Shown here in pieces: positions 1 through 6,395 of a stretch of DNA of 6,568 nt (its first letter is position 1; each line of letters begins with the position of its first letter). A program made the position numbers and the translations under genes. This stretch comes from Clostridia bacterium (lineage in GTDB: Bacteria > Bacillota_A > Clostridia > Oscillospirales > CAG-272). A model generated the notes under the pieces. It worked only from the letters and a program-made list of their open reading frames with translations. It ran no database searches and was not told where the DNA came from. The stretch covers positions 1-6,568 of the forward strand of contig JAGBGV010000385.1 of assembly GCA_017935805.1 (NCBI GenBank), written 5' to 3'.

Positions 1-1319
1 CCCTCGCAGGAGTGCTGTATATCCTGGACGAGCCGTCCATCGGTCTCCATCAGCGTGACAACAGCAAGCTCATCGCAACGCTGAAAAGTCTCCGCGATCT
101 GGGTAACTCCGTAATCGTGGTAGAGCATGACGAGGAAACCATGCAGGCAGCGGACTATATCATTGACATAGGTCCTTATGCGGGAATCCACGGTGGCGAG
201 GTAGTGGCTTGCGGTACCCCTGAAGAGGTAGCGGCAAACGAAAGCTCCATTACGGGCGACTTCCTCTCGGGCAGACGGAAGATCGATGTTCCCCCGATCC
301 GTCGGGCAGGAAACGGCGAAAAGCTGACCATCGTCGGTGCGAGAGAGAACAACCTCAAAAACATTAACGTGGATATCCCCCTCGGTTGCCTTGTTTGCGT
401 AACAGGCGTGTCGGGATCGGGTAAGTCCTCGCTGATCAACTCCATTTTGTACCGCTCACTTGCATCTAAGCTCAACCGCGCAATCACCTTCCCCGGAGAT
501 CACGACAGAATAGACGGTGTGGAGCATCTTGACAAGATAATTGCCATTGACCAGTCCCCCATTGGACGCACACCGCGATCTAACCCCGCAACTTACACAG
601 GTCTGTTCACGGACATCCGAAACCTGTTCGCCTCCACTCCCGGTGCAAAAATGCGCGGATACCAAAGCGGTCGCTTCTCCTTTAACGTAAAGGGCGGTCG
701 TTGTGAGGCTTGCGAAGGTGACGGCGTAAAGAAGATCGAAATGCACTTTCTCCCGGACGTTTATGTGACCTGCGACGTATGCCACGGAAAGCGATACAAC
801 CGTGAAACACTTGAGGTAAAGTACAAGGACAAGAGCATCTCCGACGTGCTGGAAATGACAGTTGACGAGGGTGTTGACTTCTTCTGCGACATACCGCGTA
901 TTGCAAACCGTCTGAAGCTCCTTCAGAAAGTAGGACTCGGTTACATCAAGATCGGTCAGTCCTCCACTACCCTCTCGGGCGGTGAGGCACAGCGAGTGAA
1001 GCTGGCTACAGAGCTGTCAAAGCGCTCAACAGGCCGTACGCTGTACGTTCTTGACGAGCCCACCACCGGACTTCACTCAGCAGATGTGGAAAAGCTCATA
1101 TCCATTCTGCAAACTCTTGTGGAGGGCGGCAACACCTGCGTGGTAATTGAGCACAACCTTGATGTGATAAAGTGTGCTGACCATATCATTGACATGGGTC
1201 CCGAGGGCGGAAACGGCGGCGGCACAGTCATCGCTGAAGGAACACCCGAGGAGGTAGCTGAAATTGAAGCATCCCACACAGGAAGATACCTGAGAGAGAA
1301 AATAAGAAATAATAAATAA
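1..1319 (+). CDS. uvrA: UvrA, excinuclease ABC subunit A, C-terminal half (5' end outside window)
   Basis: UvrA is the damage-recognition ATPase of nucleotide excision repair; it dimerises, loads UvrB on lesions in cytoplasmic DNA and is released before UvrC cuts. The frame is open from base 3 ([12 protein letters not shown]), so the GTG at 12 is an internal valine and the gene begins upstream. Visible in order: Walker B of the first ATPase ([13 protein letters not shown], about 27-65) with its H-loop (VVEHD, about 117-131); Walker A of the second ATPase (GVSGSGKSS, 405-431); the C-terminal zinc finger, C-x2-C-x19-C-x2-C (cysteine codons at 702, 711, 771 and 780); ABC signature LSGGEAQR (972-995); Walker [13 protein letters not shown] (1041-1076); and H-loop VIEHN. 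About 438 of the usual roughly 940 residues are present, ending with a normal UvrA C-terminus. No key residue is missing. It converges on a phage-type operon and shares its terminator. Identification is certain. Confidence 0.98.
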   Translation, partial: LAGVLYILDEPSIGLHQRDNSKLIATLKSLRDLGNSVIVVEHDEETMQAADYIIDIGPYAGIHGGEVVACGTPEEVAANESSITGDFLSGRRKIDVPPIRRAGNGEKLTIVGARENNLKNINVDIPLGCLVCVTGVSGSGKSSLINSILYRSLASKLNRAITFPGDHDRIDGVEHLDKIIAIDQSPIGRTPRSNPATYTGLFTDIRNLFASTPGAKMRGYQSGRFSFNVKGGRCEACEGDGVKKIEMHFLPDVYVTCDVCHGKRYNRETLEVKYKDKSISDVLEMTVDEGVDFFCDIPRIANRLKLLQKVGLGYIKIGQSSTTLSGGEAQRVKLATELSKRSTGRTLYVLDEPTTGLHSADVEKLISILQTLVEGGNTCVVIEHNLDVIKCADHIIDMGPEGGNGGGTVIAEGTPEEVAEIEASHTGRYLREKIRNNK

Positions 1320-1333
1320 AAGAGAACAAAGAA

Positions 1334-1365
1334 AAAATACCGGATGAAAAGTCATTCGGTATTTT
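1334..1365. terminator. Bidirectional intrinsic terminator between uvrA and the tail operon
   Basis: The arms 1334-1347 and 1352-1365 pair over 14 bp (13 Watson-Crick pairs and one G-T wobble at 1343/1356) around the four-base loop AAAG. On the + strand the hairpin is followed by TTTTCTTTATTT. On the minus strand it is followed by TTTTCTTTGTTC. Both directions therefore have a U-rich tract, so it can end uvrA transcripts (stop at 1319) and tail-operon transcripts (stop codon 1374-1372). The pairing is seen directly; bidirectional function is inferred from symmetry and the convergent gene layout. Confidence 0.9.
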
Positions 1366-1371
1366 CTTTAT

Positions 1372-2394
1372 TTATCCCACTTCAAATAGTGATGTGGTAG
1401 GTGTCGGTACTCCGTTTATACCAATGTAAACTGCAGAGGCGGGGCGCATTTCCCCGTTCGCGCAAACATAAACATTGCAGAGTGCCGCACTTTGACACTC
1501 TCCTACGCACCAATCCGAAGCATAAGATCCATTCGTAGCACGGACCCGGTATATCACAGTCACCACATCCTCGGGAAGGGTGTCTGTGTATTCATTATCC
1601 TGTCCGCGATAGATCTGCTCAAAATCGCCGTCGTTTACAGATCGCTGCAGCTCATAGTACACCCTGAGGTGCTTGCTGTCGTAAAGTCGTGACCAGTAAA
1701 TCTCGCCGCTGCCTCCCGCTTTAATGGAGTCACAAGTCAAATTGTGGGGAGCATAGGGGGATGAGCTGCCAACCACCAAAAACTCAGGAGATGTGTGCTT
1801 GTAAACACCCACATATCCGTCAACGCCGTCCTTGTACGCGCCGAAATACAGATCAAACCGGCACTTATCCCAGTAGTCCTCGCTTGAGTCAAGCTGATCC
1901 GCGTAAACTCCGCTTGTATCACAGTTGAATGATTGGCTTCCGCTGTACCACGCCTGACGCTTCTCGCTCCAAATGTGAGTCACTATCCCGATAAGCCCTA
2001 CCGTGTGGCCGCTTATAGGCTCACAGGTGTAGGTTATCTTGTATTTGTCATAGTGTCGGAAACCCGTAAAGGATACACCGGCAAAGGGAGTAGGATCATA
2101 CAGTCCACCTGCCCAGGTGTAATTGTAAACCTGCCCATCTGCGTCTGTAATTGAGAGAGATTTCACTTCACCGCTGTATGGGAAGGTAACTGTTCTTTCT
2201 CTGAATGGGTATGAGGACATATCCGCTTCCAGCCCGTTATAGGTAACGTACAGCTCCATGTCCTCAGGCTCAAGGGTTGTATATTTTTCCGGACCTACGG
2301 TTACATAAAGGAGCTCCCCGTCAGTTTCAATGTAAATGTGCGACAGCCGCCCGTCAAAACGGCAGACAAAAGTATTAGTATATAAAAGCTTCAT
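1372..2394 (-). CDS. Putative tail fibre / receptor-binding protein with a fibronectin type III domain
   Basis: This 340-residue protein is the last gene of the tail operon, the position where siphophages usually place the host-recognition appendage. Residues 1 to about 210 form a beta-rich region, high in Tyr and Gly, that I do not recognise. Residues about 212-298 look like a fibronectin type III domain: an SSPYAPHNLT entry, the core tryptophan of IYWSRL, YYELQRS, then VIYRVRATNGSYASDW. The tail (307-340) has two related half-repeats, NVYVCANGE and AVYIGINGV, spaced 14 residues apart, of a kind common at the ends of phage appendage proteins. The frame opens at a GTG at 2400, but I start at ATG 2394 because the ribosome binding site AAGGCGG (2402-2408) lies 7 nt before it and would be only 1 nt from the GTG. 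There is no signal peptide or membrane segment. It lies 15 nt after the adaptor gene. The structural role is likely; receptor binding is inferred from position. Confidence 0.7.
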   Translation of the reverse strand: MKLLYTNTFVCRFDGRLSHIYIETDGELLYVTVGPEKYTTLEPEDMELYVTYNGLEADMSSYPFRERTVTFPYSGEVKSLSITDADGQVYNYTWAGGLYDPTPFAGVSFTGFRHYDKYKITYTCEPISGHTVGLIGIVTHIWSEKRQAWYSGSQSFNCDTSGVYADQLDSSEDYWDKCRFDLYFGAYKDGVDGYVGVYKHTSPEFLVVGSSSPYAPHNLTCDSIKAGGSGEIYWSRLYDSKHLRVYYELQRSVNDGDFEQIYRGQDNEYTDTLPEDVVTVIYRVRATNGSYASDWCVGECQSAALCNVYVCANGEMRPASAVYIGINGVPTPTTSLFEVG

Positions 2395-2401
2395 GGGCAC
2401 A

Positions 2402-2408
2402 CCGCCTT
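2402..2408 (-). promoter_or_regulatory. Ribosome binding site AAGGCGG that sets the start of the fibre gene
   Basis: Read on the minus strand, AAGGCGG stands 7 nt before ATG 2394-2392 and only 1 nt before the alternative GTG at 2400-2398, which favours the ATG. The same GGCGG variant at the same spacing precedes the tail-tube fusion gene (6385-6392). Confidence 0.65.
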
Positions 2409-2409
2409 A

Positions 2410-3117
2410 TCAGGACAGCAGAATGAACAGATCCCCGTCAACCATGGTATCGGGCAGAGTTGTTCCGTAAGCGATATTTCGTACAACCGACATACCGCTG
2501 CCGTCAGACTTGGCACGGAGATCCCCGGTCATAGTACCGCCGATTCTCTTCAGATAATCCTCCGGCGGCAGTCCTCCGAGCATATTTGCATTCTGTGCCG
2601 CGTCAACTGTTGCGAGTGCATCCACCACACTTGTAACGTAACCGCACAGATCAGGATCCCCTCGCTTGTCGGATATCATATTTGCAGTAAGTGCCTCAGC
2701 AGTAGACGGTACTGTCACAACCGCAAGCACAAGGTCTTTTGTGTATTCAGAGTTTTCGGGAGCATAGTCCGCGTCGGATACGGCAAGTAAGCTGAACTCT
2801 CCCTCCATGGTGTCAAGTCGGAGCACCACTGTGTATATCTCGCCTGCTGTAAGTGTGAAAGTTGTGTCAGCCTTCTGCCACGCCATATATCCGCGGATCC
2901 ATGCGATACCCGAGGACATCTTCAGATTCAAGCCGCCGCCTGCTGACGGAATGAAGCTGTCACCACCCCAAACGCCGTCCTTGTAAAAGCAAGAGATCAT
3001 CTTCGCAAAAAATGACGAGTCAACCGCCTTGTTACCTCTCGGATAGCCGTCCGCTGTTTCTACGATCTCGGTAGAATCAAACATTCCGCCGCTGACCGTT
3101 TTCTTAATTTCAGCCAT
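2410..3117 (-). CDS. Phage tail appendage adaptor / baseplate-fibre N-terminal domain protein
   Basis: This 235-residue protein matches the N-terminal attachment module common in Firmicutes phage baseplate and fibre proteins. It begins with a short leader and a SGGMFDS segment, then SSFFAKMISCFYKDGVWGGD (35-54), then a beta-rich stretch with GGLNLKMSSGIAWIRGYMAW (61-80) and YTVVLRLD (95-102). That order (a dGV segment, a self-contained beta sandwich, a VLRLD strand) is typical of proteins that dock appendages to the tail tip. A second short region has ANMLGGLPPEDYLKRIGGTM (177-196); its GGTMTGDL motif resembles the repeat found in many tail fibres. The chain closes with AYGTTLPDTMVDGDLFILLS, a usual end for such proteins. 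A strong AGGAGG (minus strand, 3123-3128) lies 5 nt before the ATG. It sits between the hub and the fibre gene, so it probably links the two. Family level is fairly sure; the exact partner is inferred. Confidence 0.72.
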   Translation of the reverse strand: MAEIKKTVSGGMFDSTEIVETADGYPRGNKAVDSSFFAKMISCFYKDGVWGGDSFIPSAGGGLNLKMSSGIAWIRGYMAWQKADTTFTLTAGEIYTVVLRLDTMEGEFSLLAVSDADYAPENSEYTKDLVLAVVTVPSTAEALTANMISDKRGDPDLCGYVTSVVDALATVDAAQNANMLGGLPPEDYLKRIGGTMTGDLRAKSDGSGMSVVRNIAYGTTLPDTMVDGDLFILLS

Positions 3118-3122
3118 TGTTT

Positions 3123-3128
3123 CCTCCT
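3123..3128 (-). promoter_or_regulatory. Strong ribosome binding site (AGGAGG) of the adaptor gene
   Basis: AGGAGG on the minus strand, 5 nt upstream of ATG 3117-3115, in the 23-bp gap after the hub stop codon (3143-3141). It is the strongest initiation site in the operon together with the one before the chaperone-like gene (5520-5525). The adaptor can thus be translated independently of the hub. Confidence 0.7.
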
Positions 3129-3140
3129 GTTATTGTTAGT

Positions 3141-4184
3141 TTATAATTGACTTTTCAGTCTGTCAATGTATCTTATTTCCTCACCGAACAGGGGGAACAC
3201 CGTCTTGACTCCGTTTTCACACACGGTATCGACCCCGGTCAGCCTCATGTCAAATGACATTCCCAGAGCCTCATCAGCCACGTCGCAGATGTCTCCGAGA
3301 AAGTAGTCCACACCGTATCTCGGGAGCGCATCACCATCACATTCCGCACTTAAGGAGAGCCCTGCATTAAAATTCCGGAGCACAGATTCACCTCTGCATA
3401 CAAGTGCTTCCTTGTACAGCTCTGCTGTGGCAAACGAACCGGCGGCAATGTCCCCCGCGTGGTAGTACATCTCACGAATATGTCCGCCGTCGCTCTTGTC
3501 GACAGTCACAACGGTGCCGTCCTTCCCCTCGACAAAGATATAATTCTTCATTCTGCTGCTGTCAGACTCAAGCCTGATAGAGCTGATGTTGCCAAATGAT
3601 GAAGAGAATATCGCAGGCTGGATCCCCTCCTCTCTCGGTCCGTCCACTGTTCTGTTCTTACCATTAATTACACGAAACACAGGCTCACGGCTTTCAGGAT
3701 CAAGTTTTACTGAAAACGATGCGCCGAAAGGCTTCAGAACAGAGTACAGCCAGTCGGAAATGCAGTTGTACTCATAGGCAAGAGATGCGTATCCGCTGAC
3801 GCTGTCGCTTGTTCCCATCGTAATACCGCAGTCGCGAAGATTGTCTGTGACTACGAATTCCGTGATGCTTGCCACGTCACCGGTAAATACCCCCTTGCCC
3901 CTTATCACCCGGTCGGAAAGCAGTGATTCAAGCAGCCTGCCGCCCATCTCGCAGTCCACATCATCGTCAGCTATTATGTAATCTATCCTGCCGCACTTTA
4001 TCTCACCCTCAGCGGGAGATGTGGAAACGTATGTCGCATTCATCACACGGTTAAGGACTTCACGGGGGAAATGCAAAGTGAATGTGCCGATCTCGAAATA
4101 CCGCTCGCACCAGACAATGGAGGTGAACGTGTCAATAGGTCCATCGATTATGGAAAAATTATCATCCAAAAAATACAGATCCAT
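3141..4184 (-). CDS. Baseplate hub / tail-associated protein, Gp37-like (siphovirus ReqiPepy6 Gp37 family)
   Basis: Hub proteins of this family form the trimer or ring that closes the tail tube below Dit and carry further tip proteins. The 347 residues follow the family pattern: a short N-terminal strand pair with an acidic loop (MDLYFLDDNFSIIDGPID), a central GGRLLESLLSDRVI segment (81-94), SDWLYSVLKPFG (143-154), FSSSFGNISS (193-202) followed by NYIFVEG (214-220), then YFLGDICDV (294-302) and a closing PLFGEE (331-336). No lysozyme, peptidase or other wall-degrading domain is attached, unlike longer Tal proteins. The frame opens at GTG 4196, which overlaps the Dit stop, but I start at ATG 4184 because GAGG lies 6 nt upstream of it and no ribosome binding site precedes the GTG. 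It lies between Dit and the adaptor, as expected for a hub. Family call good; a GTG start cannot be excluded. Confidence 0.8.
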   Translation of the reverse strand: MDLYFLDDNFSIIDGPIDTFTSIVWCERYFEIGTFTLHFPREVLNRVMNATYVSTSPAEGEIKCGRIDYIIADDDVDCEMGGRLLESLLSDRVIRGKGVFTGDVASITEFVVTDNLRDCGITMGTSDSVSGYASLAYEYNCISDWLYSVLKPFGASFSVKLDPESREPVFRVINGKNRTVDGPREEGIQPAIFSSSFGNISSIRLESDSSRMKNYIFVEGKDGTVVTVDKSDGGHIREMYYHAGDIAAGSFATAELYKEALVCRGESVLRNFNAGLSLSAECDGDALPRYGVDYFLGDICDVADEALGMSFDMRLTGVDTVCENGVKTVFPLFGEEIRYIDRLKSQL

Positions 4185-4192
4185 ATGCCACC

Positions 4193-5050
4193 TCACACAC
4201 CGAAGTAAAGGGGAGCGTATTCAACCCGCGCATCAATGTACTCGCCGCCGCTTTCGGCAGTAATGTTGACCACCGATTCCCCTGACGGCAGAGTGAAGAA
4301 TGTGCTGTTGCGGTCGAAAATGAAGCAACGCTCACCGTTAAGGTATATATTCTTCATAGCAGGTCTGGTGTCGATAGCCAGAACGTCGCCGTCTTCAAGG
4401 ATAAATGGACAACGGATAAACTTTTCCCCAAGGCTCACAGTTGGAGACACTACCTGCCCGCCGTTGGCAACGATTATTGCAGCAATACCGCATTCCGTGT
4501 CACCGCTGTTATCGAGAGTGGCATGATCGGTCTTGCCGTAGAGCCCTGTGGTAACGCCTCCTTCGGCAGTAAAGTTCATTGGGAATGTGAGAAGCGGCAT
4601 AGCACAGTAATACTCAGCACGCTTCTTTGAGATATCGCTGAAGAACACAGCAGGAGCAATAAAATGCAGCGTCATGATAACGTGATCTCCAAGTGTAGCC
4701 CTCTCAAATGTCGGTGTTCCGCACGGGATGACCGATATTTTTCTGTGAACTCCGAAAAGCGTCACGTCAAGCTCACCCTCCTTTTGGGGATCAAGCATTG
4801 ACATGATCTCCCGTCGCAACCCGTTGCTGCACAGGCGGTCGATCTCCGCAGTGATTGACAATTCTCGCTCCGCAAGTCTTCTCGTTGAGGCATATCCCCC
4901 GAAAAGTGATGCATACGGCGTGATCTTTACTTCAAACCCCGTTGAGTCAAAGCCGGAAAGACCGCCGGCAAGCAGCTTGACCGGACTGTCAGGGGATATC
5001 TCAAAGGACTTGCCCCCACAGGAGTAAATTATCTTGTATGTGTCTGTCAT
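4193..5050 (-). CDS. Distal tail protein (Dit), phage tail family
   Basis: Dit forms a hexameric ring joining the tail tube to the hub and baseplate of siphophages. The 285-residue chain has the two-domain layout of SPP1-type Dit proteins. The N-terminal half (1 to about 140) carries GYASTRRLAERELSITAEI (52-70), the conserved G...R...R strand, and HFIAPAVFF (129-137), equivalent to the family's F-x-AP-x-x-F segment. The C-terminal half (about 178-285) reads as the galectin-like domain, with NSGDTECGI, LEDGDVLAIDT (218-228), FTLPSGESVVNI (252-263) and a final VEYAPLYFGV. The length is normal. Its ATG overlaps the stop of the 48-codon ORF as TAATG, with only a weak ribosome binding site nearby, so translation is probably coupled. 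Its stop (4195-4193) precedes the hub start by 8 nt. In known siphophages the gene just upstream is the tape measure; here it is absent. Confidence 0.87.
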   Translation of the reverse strand: MTDTYKIIYSCGGKSFEISPDSPVKLLAGGLSGFDSTGFEVKITPYASLFGGYASTRRLAERELSITAEIDRLCSNGLRREIMSMLDPQKEGELDVTLFGVHRKISVIPCGTPTFERATLGDHVIMTLHFIAPAVFFSDISKKRAEYYCAMPLLTFPMNFTAEGGVTTGLYGKTDHATLDNSGDTECGIAAIIVANGGQVVSPTVSLGEKFIRCPFILEDGDVLAIDTRPAMKNIYLNGERCFIFDRNSTFFTLPSGESVVNITAESGGEYIDARVEYAPLYFGV

Positions 5051-5196
5051 TACCTGAATAACGCCTCACTTTCACGTCTTTTTCGCTTCGCATCACGGTA
5101 GTAGGATACCTCGTTGCGGGTATATTCTCGTTTGCTTTTCTTCTCTGCCTGCTTTTCACCGTAATACTTGTTCTTCTTGTTCTCGCCGGTGCTCAT
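5050..5196 (-). CDS. Small basic 48-residue protein of unknown function
   Basis: I do not recognise this protein. The translation starts MSTGENKKNKYYGEKQAEKK and ends in KRKRRESEALFR; about a third of residues are Lys or Arg and four tyrosines pair up as YY. It has no hydrophobic segment and could form one charged helix. It is joined on both sides: its ATG overlaps the stop of the chaperone-like gene (ATGA, 5196-5193) and its TAA overlaps the Dit start (TAATG). These tight junctions are the main evidence that it is real. Its slot is where a second tail-chaperone ORF and the tape measure would stand, so it may be a reduced chaperone partner, or a deletion product joining the start of one gene to the end of the tape measure. 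No strong ribosome binding site is visible; coupled translation is likely. Confidence 0.6.
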   Translation of the reverse strand: MSTGENKKNKYYGEKQAEKKSKREYTRNEVSYYRDAKRKRRESEALFR

Positions 5197-5510
5197 ATAT
5201 GCGCCACCAATTCCTCTCTGATGCGGGAGAATTCATCGATCTGCCCGCAAAGGAATCCAATGAAGCTGATATAAGCGGATATATGCTCTTCCGCGCTGTC
5301 TGACATACCGCAAATGGCACATCCTTCGCCGCTTCCGAACACCTTGTCGAAAAATCCGCTGATCACGCGGCAAATACGGGGTCTCTCGGTCTCGTCCCCC
5401 TCGAGTTCATGTCTCAGGTCACGCAGTCCGTTGCCAACGGTGACGCAACAGCTGTCGGACGTTATATCAAAGGGGTATTCCCGCCCCCTGTATTCCCATA
5501 TCTTGTTCAT
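5193..5510 (-). CDS. Tail assembly chaperone-like small protein
   Basis: The 105-residue protein has an N-terminal beta-type segment (NKIWEYRGREYPFDIT), a central charged helix (LRDLRHELEGDETERPR), and the motif ISGFFDKVFGSGEGCAICGM (50-69), followed by a helix with SAYISFIGFLCGQIDEF. An FFD-x-x-FG-x-G motif of this type is typical of the small proteins encoded right after the major tail protein in Firmicutes siphophages, in the position of tail assembly chaperones. Such chaperones coat the tape measure during tail assembly; that role is inferred from position and motif. CxxC at 64-67 and CC at 21-22 are visible, but one CxxC alone does not make a metal site. AGGAGG (minus strand, 5520-5525) lies 9 nt before the ATG. 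Its stop overlaps the next ATG by ATGA. I found no clear slippery heptamer for a -1 frameshift into the next ORF. Confidence 0.65.
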   Translation of the reverse strand: MNKIWEYRGREYPFDITSDSCCVTVGNGLRDLRHELEGDETERPRICRVISGFFDKVFGSGEGCAICGMSDSAEEHISAYISFIGFLCGQIDEFSRIREELVAHI

Positions 5511-5519
5511 TTCCCTAAC

Positions 5520-5525
5520 CCTCCT
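5520..5525 (-). promoter_or_regulatory. Ribosome binding site (AGGAGG) of the chaperone-like gene
   Basis: AGGAGG on the minus strand, 9 nt before ATG 5510-5508, inside the 18-bp gap after the tail-tube fusion gene's TAG (5531-5529). It supports the chosen start and separate translation of this gene. Confidence 0.65.
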
Positions 5526-5528
5526 GTT

Positions 5529-6377
5529 CTATATATTCATTGAGTCGGCAACAAAGGTTTTCGTTGATGCCACAAATCTTCCCGCTTCCCTCTTGCCACG
5601 GGCTAACAGCTTACCTGTGTGGCAGAGGCAGCCGTTGTTTTTCGACTGTCCTGCAGGTACAACGGAGTATGACCGTTTGTATGCACTGTACGCACCCGGC
5701 GTGTCGCTCTCGCAATTGTACAGTACCGTGACCACATCCACCGCGGCACCCTCTCCCACAGCCTCGCTTATAGAGATCTTCCACAGCATTTCAGCCCCGG
5801 GGGAGGACGAGCGAATATCCGCCTCATAGCTTATCTCAGGAGAATATCCGCACACGTCAGCCTCAGTCACGTTTTCGTGAAAATACCGTCTCTCGTAAAT
5901 ATTCGGCTGCAGATCCTCGTCAAATCGGAAGAATCCCTCACCGACATCGCACCATCCGTCAGCTGTACCTATGTAATATCGGCGCACAGAGGCAGTACCG
6001 GCAGTCACTTGAGCATATTCCAGCAAATACTCCGCCCTGTACTCCGCCTCTCCGTTTTTCTGAACGTTTACCTGACGTGCACCTTTCACGGGAACTACAT
6101 ACCCTGCCGCCCCGCCTAATGTGACAGTACGGGCTCTGAGGTATCCGTCTGCCATTGAGAGAAGAACCAAGGCATCGGCACGGTCACTTGAGGTATCGCC
6201 GCATCTCACAGCCACCTCAAATCCGACAGAGGCATCGGTAAATTCGTCTCCGTCAGAGATCTCCCCTGTCAGAAACACCGCACCGCAACCCTCTCGCCAC
6301 ACCTCGGGCATGAAGGTCATCTCTCCCATCTCCCCAAGGATATCGCAAATTATCTGCGGTATTGTTTTGTTATTCAT
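5529..6377 (-). CDS. Probable fusion of tail-terminator (minor capsid-like) domain and major tail-tube protein
   Basis: The 282-residue chain appears to be two phage proteins in one. Residues 1 to about 123 (MNNKTIPQIICDILGEMGEM at the start, then FMPEVWREGCGAVFLTGEIS, VGFEVAVRC, and QKNGEAEYRAEYLLEYAQ at the end) resemble the tail-terminator/minor capsid proteins that cap the tail below the neck. Residues about 131-282 (RRYYIGTADGWCDVGEGFFR, NIYERRYFHENVTEADVCGY, SPEISYEADIRSSSPG, WKISISEAVG, and a C-terminal GRFVASTKTFVAD) resemble Firmicutes major tail-tube proteins, with the usual GEGF...Y...E.V.GY.P...YEAD pattern. The bridge is only about VTAGTAS. No stop codon separates the halves; GTG codons for V124 and V131 exist but have no good ribosome binding site. 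AAAGGCGG stands 7 nt before the ATG. It lies between the connector fragment and the chaperone-like gene, where both functions are expected. The tail-tube call is firmer than the terminator call. Confidence 0.68.
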   Translation of the reverse strand: MNNKTIPQIICDILGEMGEMTFMPEVWREGCGAVFLTGEISDGDEFTDASVGFEVAVRCGDTSSDRADALVLLSMADGYLRARTVTLGGAAGYVVPVKGARQVNVQKNGEAEYRAEYLLEYAQVTAGTASVRRYYIGTADGWCDVGEGFFRFDEDLQPNIYERRYFHENVTEADVCGYSPEISYEADIRSSSPGAEMLWKISISEAVGEGAAVDVVTVLYNCESDTPGAYSAYKRSYSVVPAGQSKNNGCLCHTGKLLARGKREAGRFVASTKTFVADSMNI

Positions 6378-6384
6378 AAGTCTA

Positions 6385-6392
6385 CCGCCTTT
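6385..6392 (-). promoter_or_regulatory. Ribosome binding site (AAAGGCGG) of the tail-tube fusion gene
   Basis: AAAGGCGG on the minus strand, 7 nt before ATG 6377-6375, in the 18-bp gap that follows the TAA (6398-6396) of the preceding gene. It is nearly identical in sequence and spacing to the site before the fibre gene (2402-2408). Confidence 0.6.
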
Positions 6393-6395
6393 CCG

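Noticed and set aside
456..785. 109-codon minus-strand ORF inside uvrA
   Set aside because: It lies antisense to the Walker A and zinc-finger region of UvrA, whose frame is conserved; it is a by-product of that coding sequence.
12..1319. GTG at position 12 as the start of a short standalone ABC protein
   Set aside because: The frame is open upstream to the window edge and the residues there continue UvrA's Walker B strand, so it is an internal valine of a gene cut by the window.
1372..1700. Diversity-generating retroelement variable region at the 3' end of the fibre gene
   Set aside because: No reverse transcriptase, accessory gene or template-like second copy is visible in the window.
1492..2154. 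+ strand ORFs of 66 and 73 codons opposite the fibre gene
   Set aside because: They are antisense to a coherent fibronectin-type protein, have no convincing ribosome binding site and no protein-like composition.
5190..5215. Programmed -1 frameshift joining the chaperone-like gene to the 48-codon ORF
   Set aside because: The frames are in the right relation (ATGA overlap), but I see no X-XXY-YYZ slippery heptamer near the end of the first gene; stop-start coupling explains the arrangement better.
5314..5829. 171-codon + strand ORF opposite the chaperone-like and tail-tube genes
   Set aside because: It runs antisense across two well-supported genes and the gap between them, has low-complexity Ser/Pro/Leu-rich composition, and matches nothing I recognise.
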